Position numbers and translations under genes: made by a program. A stretch of DNA of 64,000 bases. Origin: Chrysoporthe austroafricana (taxonomy: Eukaryota; Ascomycota; Sordariomycetes; Diaporthales; Cryphonectriaceae). The notes under the pieces are model-generated. The model saw only the letters and a list, made by a program, of their open reading frames with translations, did not search any database and was not told the DNA's origin. The stretch spans positions 1,054,001 to 1,118,000 of the forward strand of contig JYIP02000003.1 in assembly GCA_001051155.2 (NCBI GenBank), in the 5' to 3' direction. Positions 1-12,343 of the stretch are shown here, in pieces; the stretch's first letter is position 1, and the number at the start of each line of letters is the position of its first letter.

Positions 1-2016
1 GTGTCCTCACGCGACCGCAAACGTGGCCTCCTCGGCCCTGGGACTCTGGGGCGTTGCATCGGGTTTCTGAATGCGCTTGCGGATTGGCGGAGTACCTCCG
101 TGGATTTCGGTAGGAATAATTTTCGACACTCTGCAGCATGCTCACGCGACACCTGCAGTCGCACTGGGCTACCAGGTGTTTTGTCCAAAGATCTGACAAG
201 ATCCACGAATAGTTGTGTGGTAGTGAGCGGGTAGGGCGGATCTGTATTTAGATCTTGCTCTTTTTCTTTTCCGGAGAGCTGCGAGGCAATGCGGTAGGGC
301 ACAGGTGGATTTGCCGGTCTTGTTTCATGCTTGAGCGCGACGAAGCCAAAGTCAGCTCATGTCTCGTCGATCGCGTCGCCTTAGTGACCGTCAGAGACGA
401 CTCAGAGAAGTAGGGACTGACTATGGCGGATTAAGGCATCTGTGGAATACGAGTATCGAACTTTTTCACCTTGCCTGTGATGTATGTGGCTGCCAAACAG
501 CCTTTTACCGGCTGATCCGGGGACTTGGGACTCGGCCAGGTCGGCCTCGGCCTCAATAGCGCTTTTCTCCAGCTAATTCCGAATCGCGCCCGCTAAGTAA
601 GTTTGCACCATTGTGGCCAGATAGGCCTGGCCAGCCCACCGGGCGGCACCGTGGGCACCAAGCTCTTCTCTTTTCTTCAGCGATGACTGCTCGAGACCCT
701 TAGGATCTGCACATCAATTGCGCCGGAAACAATGGCGTCGTCGAGACATTGTCAGCTAATACCTAGTGCATCGGTGTTGCTAAGGTGAGTTGCTTCAGCG
801 ACAAGATGCCTGCATAATAGCACGAGACTTGCTATGAGATTGAAGATAGGAGATAAGACGCGCGAGTGGTGTGTGTTGTCAATATGCTACTCAGTACGGT
901 GAATTGTGAGGTGTGGGGTGAGGCAAGCGCATGATCTGCTCTATGAGACAGCGACTCCGTCACCCTGTCCAGTGAGGTCACAGCGAACCAAGCTGCTGTG
1001 CACGGTCTGCACTAGGGTACCTAGCGATGGTTACTCCCCCACACTAGCTCTACCAATCTTGCTGAGGGGCCCACCAAGGCCGCCCCACGTCTACCACATT
1101 TCCCCTTTTCCTGTGGTGCTTGTGGTGCTGCAGTCTTGCGCCGCCAGTCTTGCCCTGCTTTTCAGCCCACCGTCGCGCCTTACATCAACCTCCCTCCACA
1201 ATCCTGCACCACCACCCTCACGCAACCTTAAACCTTCCTCGACGCGCAAACCCATCCTGACCTCAAAATCTGCATCTTCTTGTTGAATCCCTCTGCGCAC
1301 CTCGATCCTGCAAACCTTGTGGGCACCGATAAGAGTGCTCGCTCCTGCTCACAATCCCCAGGCTGTCACGACTGGTTGCCTGCGGTCGCGTGTGTGGTCC
1401 ACCACAACGGCCCATTCTGACACGGCTGTCCACCAACCCTTCTATACACCAAAAGCTTGTCAATATGGACATTCAGATCATGCGCGATCGTAATACCTCC
1501 GCTCTTTGATCCAGAGCCCCAGAGCGGTGAGGCTAGATACTAGCCTCAAGAAGTTGCTCGCACACCCTCCCATCCTACACAACCAACGCTCACCAGAACA
1601 AATCCCTTCGGTCCGCACCTAAAACTCCCTCACGAACCCGACAAACTCGACAAACTCCTTACACTCATCCTCTCAACCACGATTCCCCGAGGTTACTGAT
1701 ATTGCAACTGCAACTGCAACTGCAATACCGAAGTTTCCAGATCAAGTCTGAAGACCCAGAACCAACCTCGACTGCGCCCACGAGCAGGCTTCTACCAACC
1801 GAAGTTCTTGAGAGCACACACCTGGAACACTACGGCCTCTGCCAACAGAGCATGAACTTCGTGCTCATACAATTCTTGGCAAGATCGGGCCTGGAGATTG
1901 TATTGGTACTAGTGCATATCGTGGTGCTGCACGTTTCGAGAGAGCCGCAACAGACACAGAAAAAGAAGTTGGACGGATTCAGCTTTTCATTCGGCACGCT
2001 CAACGGAATCAGGACC
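1..2016. other. Left flank and 5' leader; no gene supported
   Basis: Short open frames here lack fungal codon structure, splice context or recognisable domains. From about 1000 the sequence becomes C/T-rich, as is usual for promoter and 5' leader of the phosphatase gene that follows. The frame of that gene stays open upstream to 1702, but it opens with TTG and carries one in-frame ATG at 1852. I treat 1852-2016 as probable leader. Confidence 0.5.
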
Positions 2017-2954
2017 ATGGACAAGGTTGAGGACAAGCAGCCTGCAGAGGCCCGTGAGGGACTTCAGCAGCGCAGATCCTACTACAACGTTGTTGAGCAC
2101 GAGCGGGTTAAAGACTTTCAGAGTGTTGAGATGCGGCGCGAGATCTCCAGCGGCCAGTCTTCCCTCAAATCTCAGAGCTCATACGCATCCCTGAGAACGG
2201 AGAGCAGTTGGTCGAAGGAGTCTTTTGAGGATGAGGCTGTTCCCGGCCAACCCATCAACTTTGGAACGGTGGTCCCTGGAGTCTATCGAAGCAGCTATCC
2301 CCAGGAGGCCGACTACCCTTTCATCCAGAAGTTGGGCCTGAAGACCATCATGTAAGTGCTACACCCAGGCCATACGACGCAACGTGAGACTGATTTGAAA
2401 TTAGCACACTTGTGGACAAGGCCATTCCCGAGACGTTCCTGCCTTTCATGAAGACCAACAACATCAGACACTGTCACATTACCATGGAAGGCACAAAGAA
2501 GCAGGCAATTCCTGTTGAGACCATGTCTGCCATTCTGGAGGTGATTCATGACAAGCGCAATCACCCTGTCTTGATTCACTGCAACCAGGGAAGAGTAAGT
2601 CCTCGTTCTGTCCTGTCCTGTCCTCCCGCACCTCCTCTTCGACTGTTGCTAATCTCGATACAGCACCGCACTGGCTGCGTCGTGGCCATCACTCGCAAGC
2701 TTCAGAAGTGGAATGCCGAACGCATCCTGGACGAGTACAAATCGTATGCCCACCCCAAAATCAGGGATGGCGATGTCGAGTACATCAGCGGGTTTCAGGT
2801 CACCGACATCCAGCATCTTGGCCTGGTTCCTCTTGGCGAGACTATGCCCGTTCAGAACATTCAGCCTCGACCCCGCCCAGTCCGCCTCTATGCTGTGGCA
2901 GCCCTAATCATCCTGGTGTTTGTTTCCCTGAGAAAGGCTGTACCTGTTGCTTAG
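2017..2954 (+). CDS. SIW14: Siw14/Oca1-type tyrosine-phosphatase-fold protein with C-terminal membrane anchor
   Basis: Three exons: 2017-2351, 2405-2594, 2664-2954, giving 271 residues in frame. The fold begins near NFGTVVPGVYRSSYPQ, the classic N-terminal block of Siw14/Oca phosphatases. The P-loop HCNQGRHRTGC gives a CX5R signature (Cys171, Arg177) and spans the second splice junction. The family removes the 5-beta-phosphate from inositol pyrophosphates and acts in nutrient and stress signalling. Unusually, residues about 248-268 (RLYAVAALIILVFVSL) form a hydrophobic segment followed by a few residues, like a tail anchor, so the enzyme may sit on a membrane. The start ATG at 2017 has a good context (ggaccATGg); ATG 1852 would add 55 residues. 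Family assignment is firm; the membrane location is inference. Confidence 0.9.
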
Positions 2955-3793
2955 TCGACATGCTGAGGCTACCCTTCGGGTTTCCTAGTCTTACCTGTCG
3001 GCACTTCACGTCGTTGACAAGAGACTTCTCACCCGCCGACTAGTCAACAGAACAAAGGCCCTTGGCTTGGGCACCCGGTGATGGAATGACTGCGACCAGA
3101 ACCAGGTTTTACTGGCAGGTCGTGTCTTATTTCCTATGTTTTTCGTTTGTGACCTTGCATACAACTGGTCGGAATTCTGTCCTCTGGGTATAGACAGGGT
3201 ACTATGGAGGCTATCAAGAGCTGAGACGACCTCCTGGCGTTCGGAAAACGGTAAAGTGCCGAGACCAGGTGGCACTTTTGATTTGATTGGACGGATTTCC
3301 TTTTGTCTGACAGGTCTTGTACAAAATAGAAGAGACGAGAGAGGGTTTGTTAGGGAAGAACTTCGCGCAGCGGCTCACAGTCCAGAGAGCGATGTACATT
3401 ATCATGCAGACGGTGGCGGAAGCAGCAAGACGAGCTTATCGTTAGAGCACAAAGTTGACCCCGTTAGACAGACCAGAACTGCACAGCAACACACTAGCAA
3501 ATGACGCGGACGTTCAAAATTTGAATTGGCTGTCTTTGCATGATGCCTATGTTCCACGTGTTATGACGGTTGTGAGAAGCTTTATGAATGGGCCGCTGCC
3601 AAGCTGAGAGGCTTATCAACACCCTGTTGGTGTTGCTATGGGCGCTCGTCTCTAAAGCATGATGCACCCTCGAGGCCCTCTGGACTCTGGCCTTTAGAGC
3701 CAACTATGAAGGCTACCAACCGTTCTCGGCCCTCCGCCCATCGACACCGTTACTTCTCGTCCACAACCAGCCAGCCAGCCATCCAGCCTCACC
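2955..3793. other. Convergent intergenic region
   Basis: This holds the 3' ends of the converging phosphatase and Aim19-like genes. Short open frames are present on both strands but none has splice or domain support. I see no repeat or RNA gene. Confidence 0.5.
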
Positions 3794-4365
3794 TCACTTC
3801 CTCGCCTCCCGCGCGCTCTCGATCCCCCACCGATCCCGCTCCCTCCTCTCCTCCGTCTCCGCCTTACGGTCCCCCGTCGCGTACACGTACCCGCCCGCGA
3901 CAGCATTGATGCCGCCCAGCCCCATGGCCACGCCACGGACAGCGCCCCGGGCCGTGAACCTCTGGCGGAGGCTCGCGGGGCGCCGGCGGGCCGCGAGCAG
4001 GACGTACAGTCCGGACCAGGCGGCGGACAGGCCGGCGGCGTCGATTTTGAAGCCCGCGACATTGAGGTAGGAGGACAGGAGGAGCATGGGCGTGAAGAGG
4101 AGCATGGGGAGGCGGGCGAAGGGGCGGAAGTGCAGGGAGGTGATGAGGGTGGCGAGCCCCATCGGGGGGAGGGAGGATTCTGGGGAGGGTGTGAGCAGGG
4201 AGGCCACGAACCGAAATTTCGTCTTCTCGTGATGGGAGGGTGGGCGCGCGGGGGTGAGCACGCGAGCAGGGCATGGATGAGGAGGGAGGGAGAGCACTTA
4301 CGACCCCAGCCCCGTAGGGTTGAGAGGGGTGTTCTTGTCGGGACTGGCTCGTCTGCGTCGGCCAT
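3794..4365 (-). CDS. Aim19-like small mitochondrial membrane protein
   Basis: Two exons on the minus strand: 4302-4365 and 3794-4179, about 149 residues. Exon 1 reads MADADEPVPTRTPLSTLRGW and ends at a perfect GTAAGT donor (4301-4296). The acceptor is a pyrimidine-rich ...CCCCAG ending at 4180. The core (LHFRPFARLPMLLFTPMLLL, SYLNVAGFKIDAAGLSAAWS, and a Gly-rich GLGGINAVAGGYVYATGDRK) looks like the fungal 'altered inheritance of mitochondria 19' family, with hydrophobic helices and a charged tail. The function of that family is not established. A longer open frame on the same strand (3694-4605) is an overlapping shadow. The name is a judgement from remembered family features; the gene model itself is stronger. 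Confidence 0.62.
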
Positions 4366-5277
4366 CGCGTGTCCCTGGGGCGGCAGATAGAAGGGCAATA
4401 TCGATTGGCGAAATGGTGCCTTAGATCTGTATCTGGTGTCTCGGTAACACTTTTTTCTCTCGCTCTCTCTGCGTCTGCTCACTGACGTCGTGAAAATATC
4501 CTGGGGTCCTAATCGACAGGGGTCCGGCAGGGGCCCTGGCATGATGACTAAGCTGGCCATCCGACCGGTGCCAACTGCCCTCGCCGGCCGCAAGACGGTG
4601 GGCACGCGGCCCGTCGATGGCAGACCGTTTCTTTTGCCAGTTTGCCAAGGCTGCGTCAGCAGTCTTCATTCAACCAACATCTCCTCCAGACAGCGGGGAT
4701 ATCTTTCCTCTGCAGGCCTTCTTGTTGCCCATCGGCAGCGTCCCCCTTTTTTTCCGGGTTTTCTGCAATTGCCCGCCGCTCTGTAGGCTGTCTGACTCTT
4801 GACGACGCTTCTCGGCAAGAAGAAGCCACCTACACGCCCCAGAGGCCAGGGCATCAATCCCCTTCAGGACTCAATACCGCCGGGGCTACCGCTGGGGCCA
4901 TCGTCGCATCTTGAAAGGGAACATCGCCAGAGCGATCTTGACCTGTCAGCTGAGCCTCGAGCCACGAGCCCCGAGCCCCGAGCCTGCAGAGCCTCCTCCC
5001 AGGGCCAGGGTTCCCACGCGACTGCGACTGCGACATTACAGTCCCTTCCACATCCCAACCCTCCAGACCAGGCTGTCACCGCTGGCTCCGTCCACCTACC
5101 CTCGTTCCATCCCCACCGAGCTAACACACGCCAACCGACGACGACACATCCGATCTTGCCGCCTCCCCAGCTGTAGATCAGGCCACGTTGTCTTAATCGC
5201 CCTCGCTTTCCCCCAACCCCTCCGGGTCATCTGCCGCCCGAGCCGACGTCCTATCGATCTGAGCAGGGCCCGGCACC
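4366..5277. other. Divergent promoter region, Aim19-like / J-protein
   Basis: About 900 bp between two divergent starts. Near 4958-4986 there is a short CCGAGCC-type tandem repeat. The 3' part is C-rich and probably forms the leader of the J-protein transcript. No gene seen. Confidence 0.5.
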
Positions 5278-6434
5278 ATGCCGCCCAGCGCAGCCGCCTC
5301 CGGAGCGGACGCGTCAAATTCTAATGGCGCCGCCCGCAGCCGCGATCACAACCAGGGCAACCAGGAGCGAAAGTACACAGTCGAGCAAAAGGCCGCCGTC
5401 CTGCGCATCCGCAAGTGCAAGCCGACCGCGTTCTACGACATCCTCGGGCTGGAGACCGTGCGCACGACGTGCACTGAGGCCGACATCAAGAAGGCCTACC
5501 GCAAGCAGTCCCTCCTGACCCACCCGGATAAGAATGGCCACGAGCATGCCGACGAGGCGTTCAAGATGGTCGCGAGGGCGTTCAGCGTCCTGGGAGATAA
5601 GGAGAAGAGGGACAGGTATGACAAGTTCGGCGGCGACCCGGATAGTCGGTTCGGCCAGGCCCAGGCGCAGAACCCGTTTGGGAACTTCGCGGGGAGGCAG
5701 GCTGCGGCAGGAGGCGGAGGTGGTGGCGGCATGGGCGGCGGCATGTGGGAAGATGATATAAGTCCCGAGGAGATGTTTCAGCGGTTCTTTGGAGGCGGTG
5801 GGTTTGGTGGTGGGCCGTTCGGCGGTGAGTACATGTGCCCACGCAGGAACCCGTGCCGTAACGGACGGGGAGGGCAGACATGTTGACTGACGAACAAGGT
5901 TTCGACACAGGTCCCCAGTTTGTCTTTAACTTCGGCGGCGGGCCGGGCATACGCGTCCACCAATTCGGCGGTGGTCGCCCGCGCAGACGACCCCGCGAGA
6001 ACGAGGACGCCCAGGACAACGGCTTCAACACCCTCATGGGCCTGCTGCCTATCATCTTCCTGTTCTTGTTCCCACTGCTCTCCTCCTTGTTCTCGGGCGG
6101 CTCGGCGCCGTCCGGCCCCCGCATGGTCTTCGACGAGCCCGAATACCCCTACATGCACGAGCGCGTCACCCCGAAACTCAACGTCAAGTACTACGTCAAC
6201 CCGCAGGACGTCAAGGGCTACTCCAAGTCGCAGCTGTCACGGCTGGACAGCAACGCCGAGATCGGGCTGGTCAAGCACCTGAGAGTCGAATGTGAGGCCG
6301 AGATGATGTACAGGCAGAGGTTGTATGACGCCGCACAGGGGTGGTTCACGCAGGACGCCGAGAAATTGGATATCGCGAACCGATACGAGCCGGCGAGCTG
6401 TCGGCGGCTGGAGAAGCTGGGCGTGCCGAAGTGA
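5278..6434 (+). CDS. J-domain protein of the DNAJB12/Hlj1 type (ER membrane co-chaperone)
   Basis: Two exons, 5278-5824 and 5911-6434, 356 residues. Residues about 57-130 form a J-domain with the essential HPD tripeptide (His82-Asp84), which stimulates Hsp70 ATPase. A Gly/Phe-rich linker follows (GGGGGGGMGGGM, GGGFGGGPFGG). A hydrophobic segment near residue 226 (LLPIIFLFLFPLLSSLF) precedes a C-terminal domain with PEYPYMHERVTPKLNVKYYV, like the DUF1977 part of DNAJB12/B14. Family knowledge places such proteins in the ER membrane, J-domain facing the cytosol, in membrane-protein quality control. The intron has donor GTGAGT, branch GACTGAC and acceptor ACACAG; an upstream AAG acceptor (5898) would add four residues in the same phase. 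Confidence 0.9.
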
Positions 6435-9400
6435 CGAGCGGGCCGGATGTGATCCCGTCGTGGACTGCACAGGGAGAGTCTGCAGCGTGCGGTGTGAGGA
6501 GTGCCTGCTCGGCTGCGGGCATGGATCATAGACTGAGCAGGGCATAAGATATCCTGGCTGTAATGAACAAGCACCTTTCTCCCAAATGTATTATGTGGGC
6601 CCCATCTCATCTGTCTCGGGCGCGGCGTTCGGCGGGTTTTGGGAGAGAACATAAAAGGGAGAGGGGGGTGGGGATTAGGGATATAGCGGTTAACATCAAT
6701 TCTTAAGCAACGATGGTTTGCCTTTCGTAGAAGCGAATGGGCCATATGCGCGCCCTCGCTAGCCATCTGATCAGAAGACATCGATGTAGCAGGGCAGGAA
6801 TAGGTTTGGGTTGCCTCGCCCAGCAGGAAGAACCGGCTCTTTGAGTTTTCGGCCATTCGCGCGTCAGTGGGCGCTGAAGCCAATCACCATCAAACTCATG
6901 GCAGCCTCTCGCCACTCTGTTCCGACGTCCATAAGCAGGGAGTACGAATAGATCTCCGGGCCTTGGGGTTTTGAAGGAGGGGAGCGTAGTGGCTGGCACG
7001 ATATTGACCGTGAGAGCAGCGCGACTGATTGGTAATGCTGTCGTCTTTCAGAAATTACTTCTAAATAGCCGCACAACAACACCCTATAATCTTCGGGGAA
7101 GCTTTTTCCCATGGGCTTATCCTCTTTCTATCAGGTCCTAGTGAAACTACTACTTCAGCTGGGAAGATTCGGCCTGGCTAGCTACAGCGCCCAGCCTGGG
7201 CTGGGCGTACGTATCAGCAGCCATGTATTTCATCTCGGTTGAAGTTGCCTCAGACTGACAGAGATTGTGTAGCTGCTGACGAGGCCAAAAAGCCAGCATG
7301 GTAAATCCCTGACCAGGTTAGAATACTCTCGAAAAGGGGGGCAATAAAAAGAAGACGTCGGCGGTGTGCCTGTCCCGGCCTACAGATCTGCTCGGACATT
7401 GTCCAGTTACTGAATAAACCGGACACCACAATCCTTCAGGACAGGAGAGAGCACCCTGTCGGACCACGAGATCGGATTGGACTTTGAGGGGCTAGTGAAA
7501 AAGCCGTCCGAAGTCGGGCTCTTACGAGAGGCCCACAAGCAACCTGCACCCAGGATAGTGACGGTGCCGAGTTCTACGATGACATGAGGAAACCCAATGG
7601 AACAGGGTTGATCACTCGTTGAATTAGGCATCAGAGGATTGGTATCTCGTGTGGGAGCGAGGATGTCTGCATTGTCCCGTAGACGTGTCAATATTGCTCC
7701 GAAACTTGAAGTATCTGGAGCAGGCCAGGACGACGCGGTATCCTAAGAGGGCAGGGCGATCAAGATGCTGGTATGAGTAGGTCTCACCATGATGCTCGAA
7801 TCCCATAATTGGCAATACAAAGTCGTTGTTTGTTTAAACACCTTCACCCTCGGGCATATGTCTAGATTAAACATCAAAAAGGAAAGATAATTCTCAAATC
7901 TGATATGTGGTAGAAAGCAATGACTAACCTACAGTTGCGGAAGATGAATGCCTTTGCGAGGAGACGAAGGAACTCACAACAGCCTTTATGGTGTACTGGA
8001 CGCCATCTATAGTTGTAAACTGGAAATGATTTAGCACTTAATGTCGGATGGTTTGAGTAAACAGAATCGTTGATTGTAGAATCTAGAAGTCTGAGAAGTG
8101 GACTCAACAGCCAGTAGAGCCCCGAAGAAAAGCGTAATTACTATCTATGAGATTTTGAATTTTGCTGTGAAACGTTTCACCGAGGCATATGTTTCTTTTG
8201 GTGTCGTTCAACCATATCTTCTTTCCTCGCATTTGGCTAAATGACGTTCTCAGACTTGAAAAAACGGGTAGCTTCTTTGGCTGTCTGAGGCTTCGAAGAA
8301 CGAAGATGATTTCGGCTCTCTTTTGGCATTTAGCTCCGTATTCATCCCTGAGTCCCACAAGGTCATTTCTTTCTCTATACATAACCTTGTGATGATGTTT
8401 AGTATAGAGAAAGGCATCCGTGTCAAAAGAGAAGCATCCGGATCCGCGTACAGCAAGCGAAAAGTCTGGTTCTGCTACGGCTTATGAAGAGCCCTCGCCA
8501 ATTTGGGGAATATCAGTGTTTAGGGTCCTGCGAAACACCAAAGGATACTCCACCGGATTTCGGCGACAGCTGTTGGTAAGGACAACGCATAAAGAAGGAA
8601 ATTATCTAGCGGTGGGATCCAGGGGCACGGGCTAAGATTACTGGGAGGATTGGTACCGACAGCCAAGCCAATTTCTGCGATGCGATCGTTATTATCTAGA
8701 ATGAAGTGAAATGGGAAATGACTTAGAAGAAGGATCGGCCCGGCCGGGCAAATCGTCAGGCTATGTCAAAGCTGCAAGCTGTGGATGGGCTCCGTCGTCA
8801 GTGCGAGCTCGGACTTGAGGGGTCTATTTGTAGGCCGCTCGATTCATGTTGTGATGGTGGTCTGGTTTCACCTGGCCCTGTTGCTTACATGCATGGAGAT
8901 AGCCTTCATTCCCTGACCAAGGCGTTTTTTGGTTAGGATTCTGGCCCGCTGTGCTTACCTGTATTACTTATCACGGTGACATTATAGTCCGCAACAGCAA
9001 CTCTATGTGAGCTGGTGGTTCTATGTTACGTCGTGGGTACGGGCTAATTCCTACTTTTACTAGGAAGCGCGACAGCGGAGCTAGCACCGCGGACATAGCA
9101 GGAATTGCTCGATCCCGTTTTGGGCGTTTGTGATGTCGTATTAACTATACCTAGCTAGGTGTTATCTTGAGCTGAAAGGTCTTTTCAGCTACACCACCAT
9201 ATTAGGAGACCATATGTTGTTTGAATTGTGGTGGGCTTTGCGGGCGCCGAAGCGGTCCTTCTCATCTCGGCCTATGCACCTCCCTGCAACTTGTTGCACA
9301 TCATGTTCAGCCTCGAGGGCTGACAGCATGGTCTACGATAGTGGCTACCTACGTATTTGGGGGGGGGGGTAACTTGCTCCTGGTAGCTTATATAATTACT

Positions 9401-9496
9401 GTCGCTTGCCATTGCCATCTTTTTCTTGTCCTCTCAGAGTAGCTTTCTAATGCCGAGTGCCATCATTGTTTTTGACGGCTAACTTCTACGATAACA
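6435..9496. other. 3-kb gene-poor, comparatively AT-rich stretch
   Basis: All open frames here are short and none shows a domain, signal peptide or convincing intron. The stretch from about 7800 to 9200 is visibly richer in A/T than the flanking coding DNA. A run of about eleven G lies near 9359-9369. A decayed mobile element would be possible, but I cannot identify terminal repeats or transposase motifs. Confidence 0.5.
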
Positions 9497-10768
9497 ATGT
9501 ATCTTCTCATGATCTCCTTCGCCGTGGGCGCACTTGCTGGGTATTGATACTTCAACCATTAGCCGTAGTCCATACTGTTCTTGCTAACTCTCTTATAGAC
9601 CTGTCGCCAACGCTGATATCCCTCACGAAGCCGAGGTTGGCGCGGTACAGACAGTCCCTTCCGCTGCGAAGATAACGCCGGCACCTGAAATTTTCCCTCA
9701 CGAGCTCGAGAGGCGCGACTCTCTGACCACTATTGCTGTCAGCAGCTGCTATAACTACGCCGACCCATCTGTTGGCGATGCGAATGGCTGCGAGTGCGAG
9801 GGTTTCGATGGCGTTATACCTCACACTACCGTCACTTCTGGTGGCAGCACTTCAGTTGGGTGTTCTGGCATCAGTACTGTGGTCACTATTGCCACGTCAG
9901 CGAATCCATACCCCTATACAAGTACTTTCTCGAATTCGGCTGTCATCGCCGTAGGTCACCAAAGGCATAGAAGCTCATAGAGGCAGGCGTCTTGCTGACA
10001 TGGGCCTCATCTGGCGAAATACAGTATGCGACCACGAATCAATATCCGGACGGCGGTTGGGCGGGCGCTGGCGCCTCCACCACCATCAAATCCGGCAAAT
10101 CGCTCTCCCTGGAGCTGAATCCGAGCGCGTCCCAGAATATCGGGACCCTGACAGGCAGCGCGCTGTTCACGTCGATCTCAAGCGCCCTGAGCGCAGGATG
10201 CGGGACCGTCGCCGCGAGCTCCACGATGGTCACCTGTGACGTGCCCAAGATCACAGGCATCAACTACGTCGAGAGCGGCGTGCCCATAGCCTGGCACGAC
10301 GGCAGCGTCTCGCTCAGCATCCCGTTCATGTCCGTCACCGACAACACCGTGCTGCAGGCGCTCATCTCGTCCGTGGCCGGCGCCTTCATGGCCAGCTCGG
10401 TGATCCCGAACAACTCGCACCAGTACAACGGCTTGGAGGTGATCGGCTCCGCCAACATGACGAACGTGGCCGCGCTCGCGCAGAGCATATGGACCGATGA
10501 CACGGGCGACACGCACTCGCCGCAGAGCCTGGGTGTCGACCTCGTCTTCAGCGGCAACACAGGCAACGACTACATATGCGACGCGGACTCGCTCGGTTCG
10601 GCGATTGGAACCATCGGGGGTATCATTACGGGAGCGTTGTCCGCTCTGCCCGGCTTTGAATGGGTGGGTGCTCTAGGGGAGAGCATCTCGGTGATCTCTC
10701 AGGGTGTCGGGGATGCCAACGACGCTGTAAGCTTGGCGTGCGAACTCCAGTCACTAGAAGGCAGCTAG
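9497..10768 (+). CDS. Candidate secreted Cys-containing protein, unknown family
   Basis: I do not recognise the family. Three exons (9497-9540, 9599-9950, 10025-10768) join in frame to 379 residues. Exon 1 encodes a signal peptide (MYLLMISFAVGALAG), which a single-frame reading misses because of the first intron. The propeptide-like region contains ELERRD, a possible Kex2 dibasic site. The mature part has eight cysteines (SSCYN, GCECE, VGCSG, AGCGT, VTCDV, YICDA, LACEL) and is rich in Ser, Thr and Gly. There is no transmembrane helix after the signal, and no obvious catalytic motif. It stands alone in a gene-poor region, a setting often seen for fungal secreted or effector-like proteins. Secretion is inferred from sequence; function is unknown. 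Confidence 0.72.
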
Positions 10769-12343
10769 GATATTGCGTGGCGTGAAAAGCTTCAAATATT
10801 TGTGGTTTTTACATTTTGTGATTTCCGGGGAAATCTTGCGGTCTGTAATTACTTATGTATAATTCGGTCATGAGGCTGGAAACTGCAACCGAGAATTTTG
10901 TTGCATAGTGAACAGAGGCTTCTACAGCTCTGAGAGGATGTTTATATCTCGTAATAGATATTGACATAGGTGAATCTCAACCTGAGGTTGGGAGGCTGAC
11001 GCAGTATTCCATTCTCCGGGGTTTCACTCTTGGTTCGGACCAAAGGTCCTCCACTTGTCTTTGTGGTGTAGAGTGCACTAGTATCATGCTCATTAGAAGG
11101 AAGGAAGGGGGAGGAGGACGATAAGGTCGGGAGAAAAAGAAGAAAGAAAGAAAGAAAGACAGAGCTCAATATGTGTGATAAGACGGATAATATTTTGATC
11201 CGACCAGGCGTGCTGATGTGCTTACCCTTCTCTTGTTTCTGTGAAGCTCCAAATGCCAATTCTCGAATTAGACTCAGCAGGAGTACAATGCTCTAAGCAT
11301 CGACCAAGCCTCTGGATAGGACACCGAAGACGCGACACAGGAGTCCATGATCGCCAGTGACAACCCCAGACTCCAGTATCACACTACCCTCACAAATCAG
11401 CCTGCACATTCTGCCCAATGCAAGGAGTTCTCAACAGTCCGGAAGGCCGCTCCGGAATCTTAGGCAGCAGCTTCTCGAGATATTTGGATATGGCCTGGAA
11501 GTACTGAAGGCGGTACTCGTATTCGGGTAGGCTACTGAGGCACTTGCACTGCCGCACATCCGTCGCCACTGGACAGGCCAAATGGGGCGCAACACTGACG
11601 GGCTAGGCCTCACCAATACTCTGGGTCTTTTGCTGTCAGAATTGGTGAGAAATTGACAACAGAAATGGGGAAAACATTACTCACAGCCAGATTGTTTCAA
11701 TTTCACAAAGAAGAGCACTTGATGATACATATGTTCCTGTCCTGGACTGTCCTGGACTGTCCTGGGCTGTTGTGAGATGTATTCAGGTACGGATAGGACT
11801 GTGGCTGGTGTTCAACTAGCTAGCTCAGGGACCCCTGCTCACAGTGACCCATCACCCCTCACAGTGCCCGCAAGTACGTACTCCGTAGTGCGTCAGCCCA
11901 CCCGCATGGCTGGGAACTGGGGCTCGGCCTCCATAGTACGACGACATCTCGCATCTGCTCTGCGCCTTGAGCCGGCCTTGTTTTCTGACCTACTTGTCTT
12001 GCTGGTGTTTAGAACCGGCAACGATCATACTTTTCTGCCCTTTACCACATCTTCTCCCCTCAATCGACCGCATATTGCTATCCAATACCTACCTGGCACT
12101 CGAAGCTTTTCGTCGAATCGCGCGAAACGCCAACGTCATCCTGCGCCGATTATCCACGCCGCTCAGGCACCTGCGTTTAAAGAGCAGTTGCACAGACGCG
12201 ACTGGTTAAACGTTCCATCCACTGGACTCCTCGCCTCCTCTGCATACTGACCTGAAGACGAGACCCTCGTGGTATCATTGTGGGCTCCAGAAACTCTGAC
12301 ACCCCATGGCCCTGGCGTCGACTCGAGAGCGTCCCTTCTCTAA
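10769..12343. other. Intergenic region with small repeats, then MINDY leader
   Basis: There is a GAAA-type microsatellite around 11137-11160 and a 10-bp minisatellite at 11741-11770. The final 400 bp is pyrimidine-rich with an apparently open frame (11777-12250), most likely promoter and 5' leader of the next gene. I see no other gene. Confidence 0.5.
11741..11770. repeat. 10-bp minisatellite, three units
   Basis: The unit cctggactgt occurs twice exactly and a third time with one change (cctgggctgt). A partial unit precedes it. It is noncoding. Confidence 0.85.

Noticed and set aside
1702..2016. Upstream extension of the Siw14 frame
   Set aside because: It opens with TTG, has CAA/CTG repeats and low conservation signals; ATG 2017 has the better context.
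3694..4605. 303-codon minus-strand open frame
   Set aside because: It overlaps both exons of the Aim19-like gene in another frame, with an Arg/Pro/Ser-rich translation typical of a GC-rich shadow.
7790..7815. A tRNA-like T-loop phrase (gctcgaatccc)
   Set aside because: No matching acceptor, D or anticodon arms surround it.
6435..9496. A decayed transposon in the AT-rich gap
   Set aside because: I found no terminal repeats, target duplications or transposase motifs by eye.
11777..12250. 157-codon plus-strand open frame before the MINDY gene
   Set aside because: The pyrimidine-rich leader lacks protein-like composition and a credible start; better explained as 5' leader.
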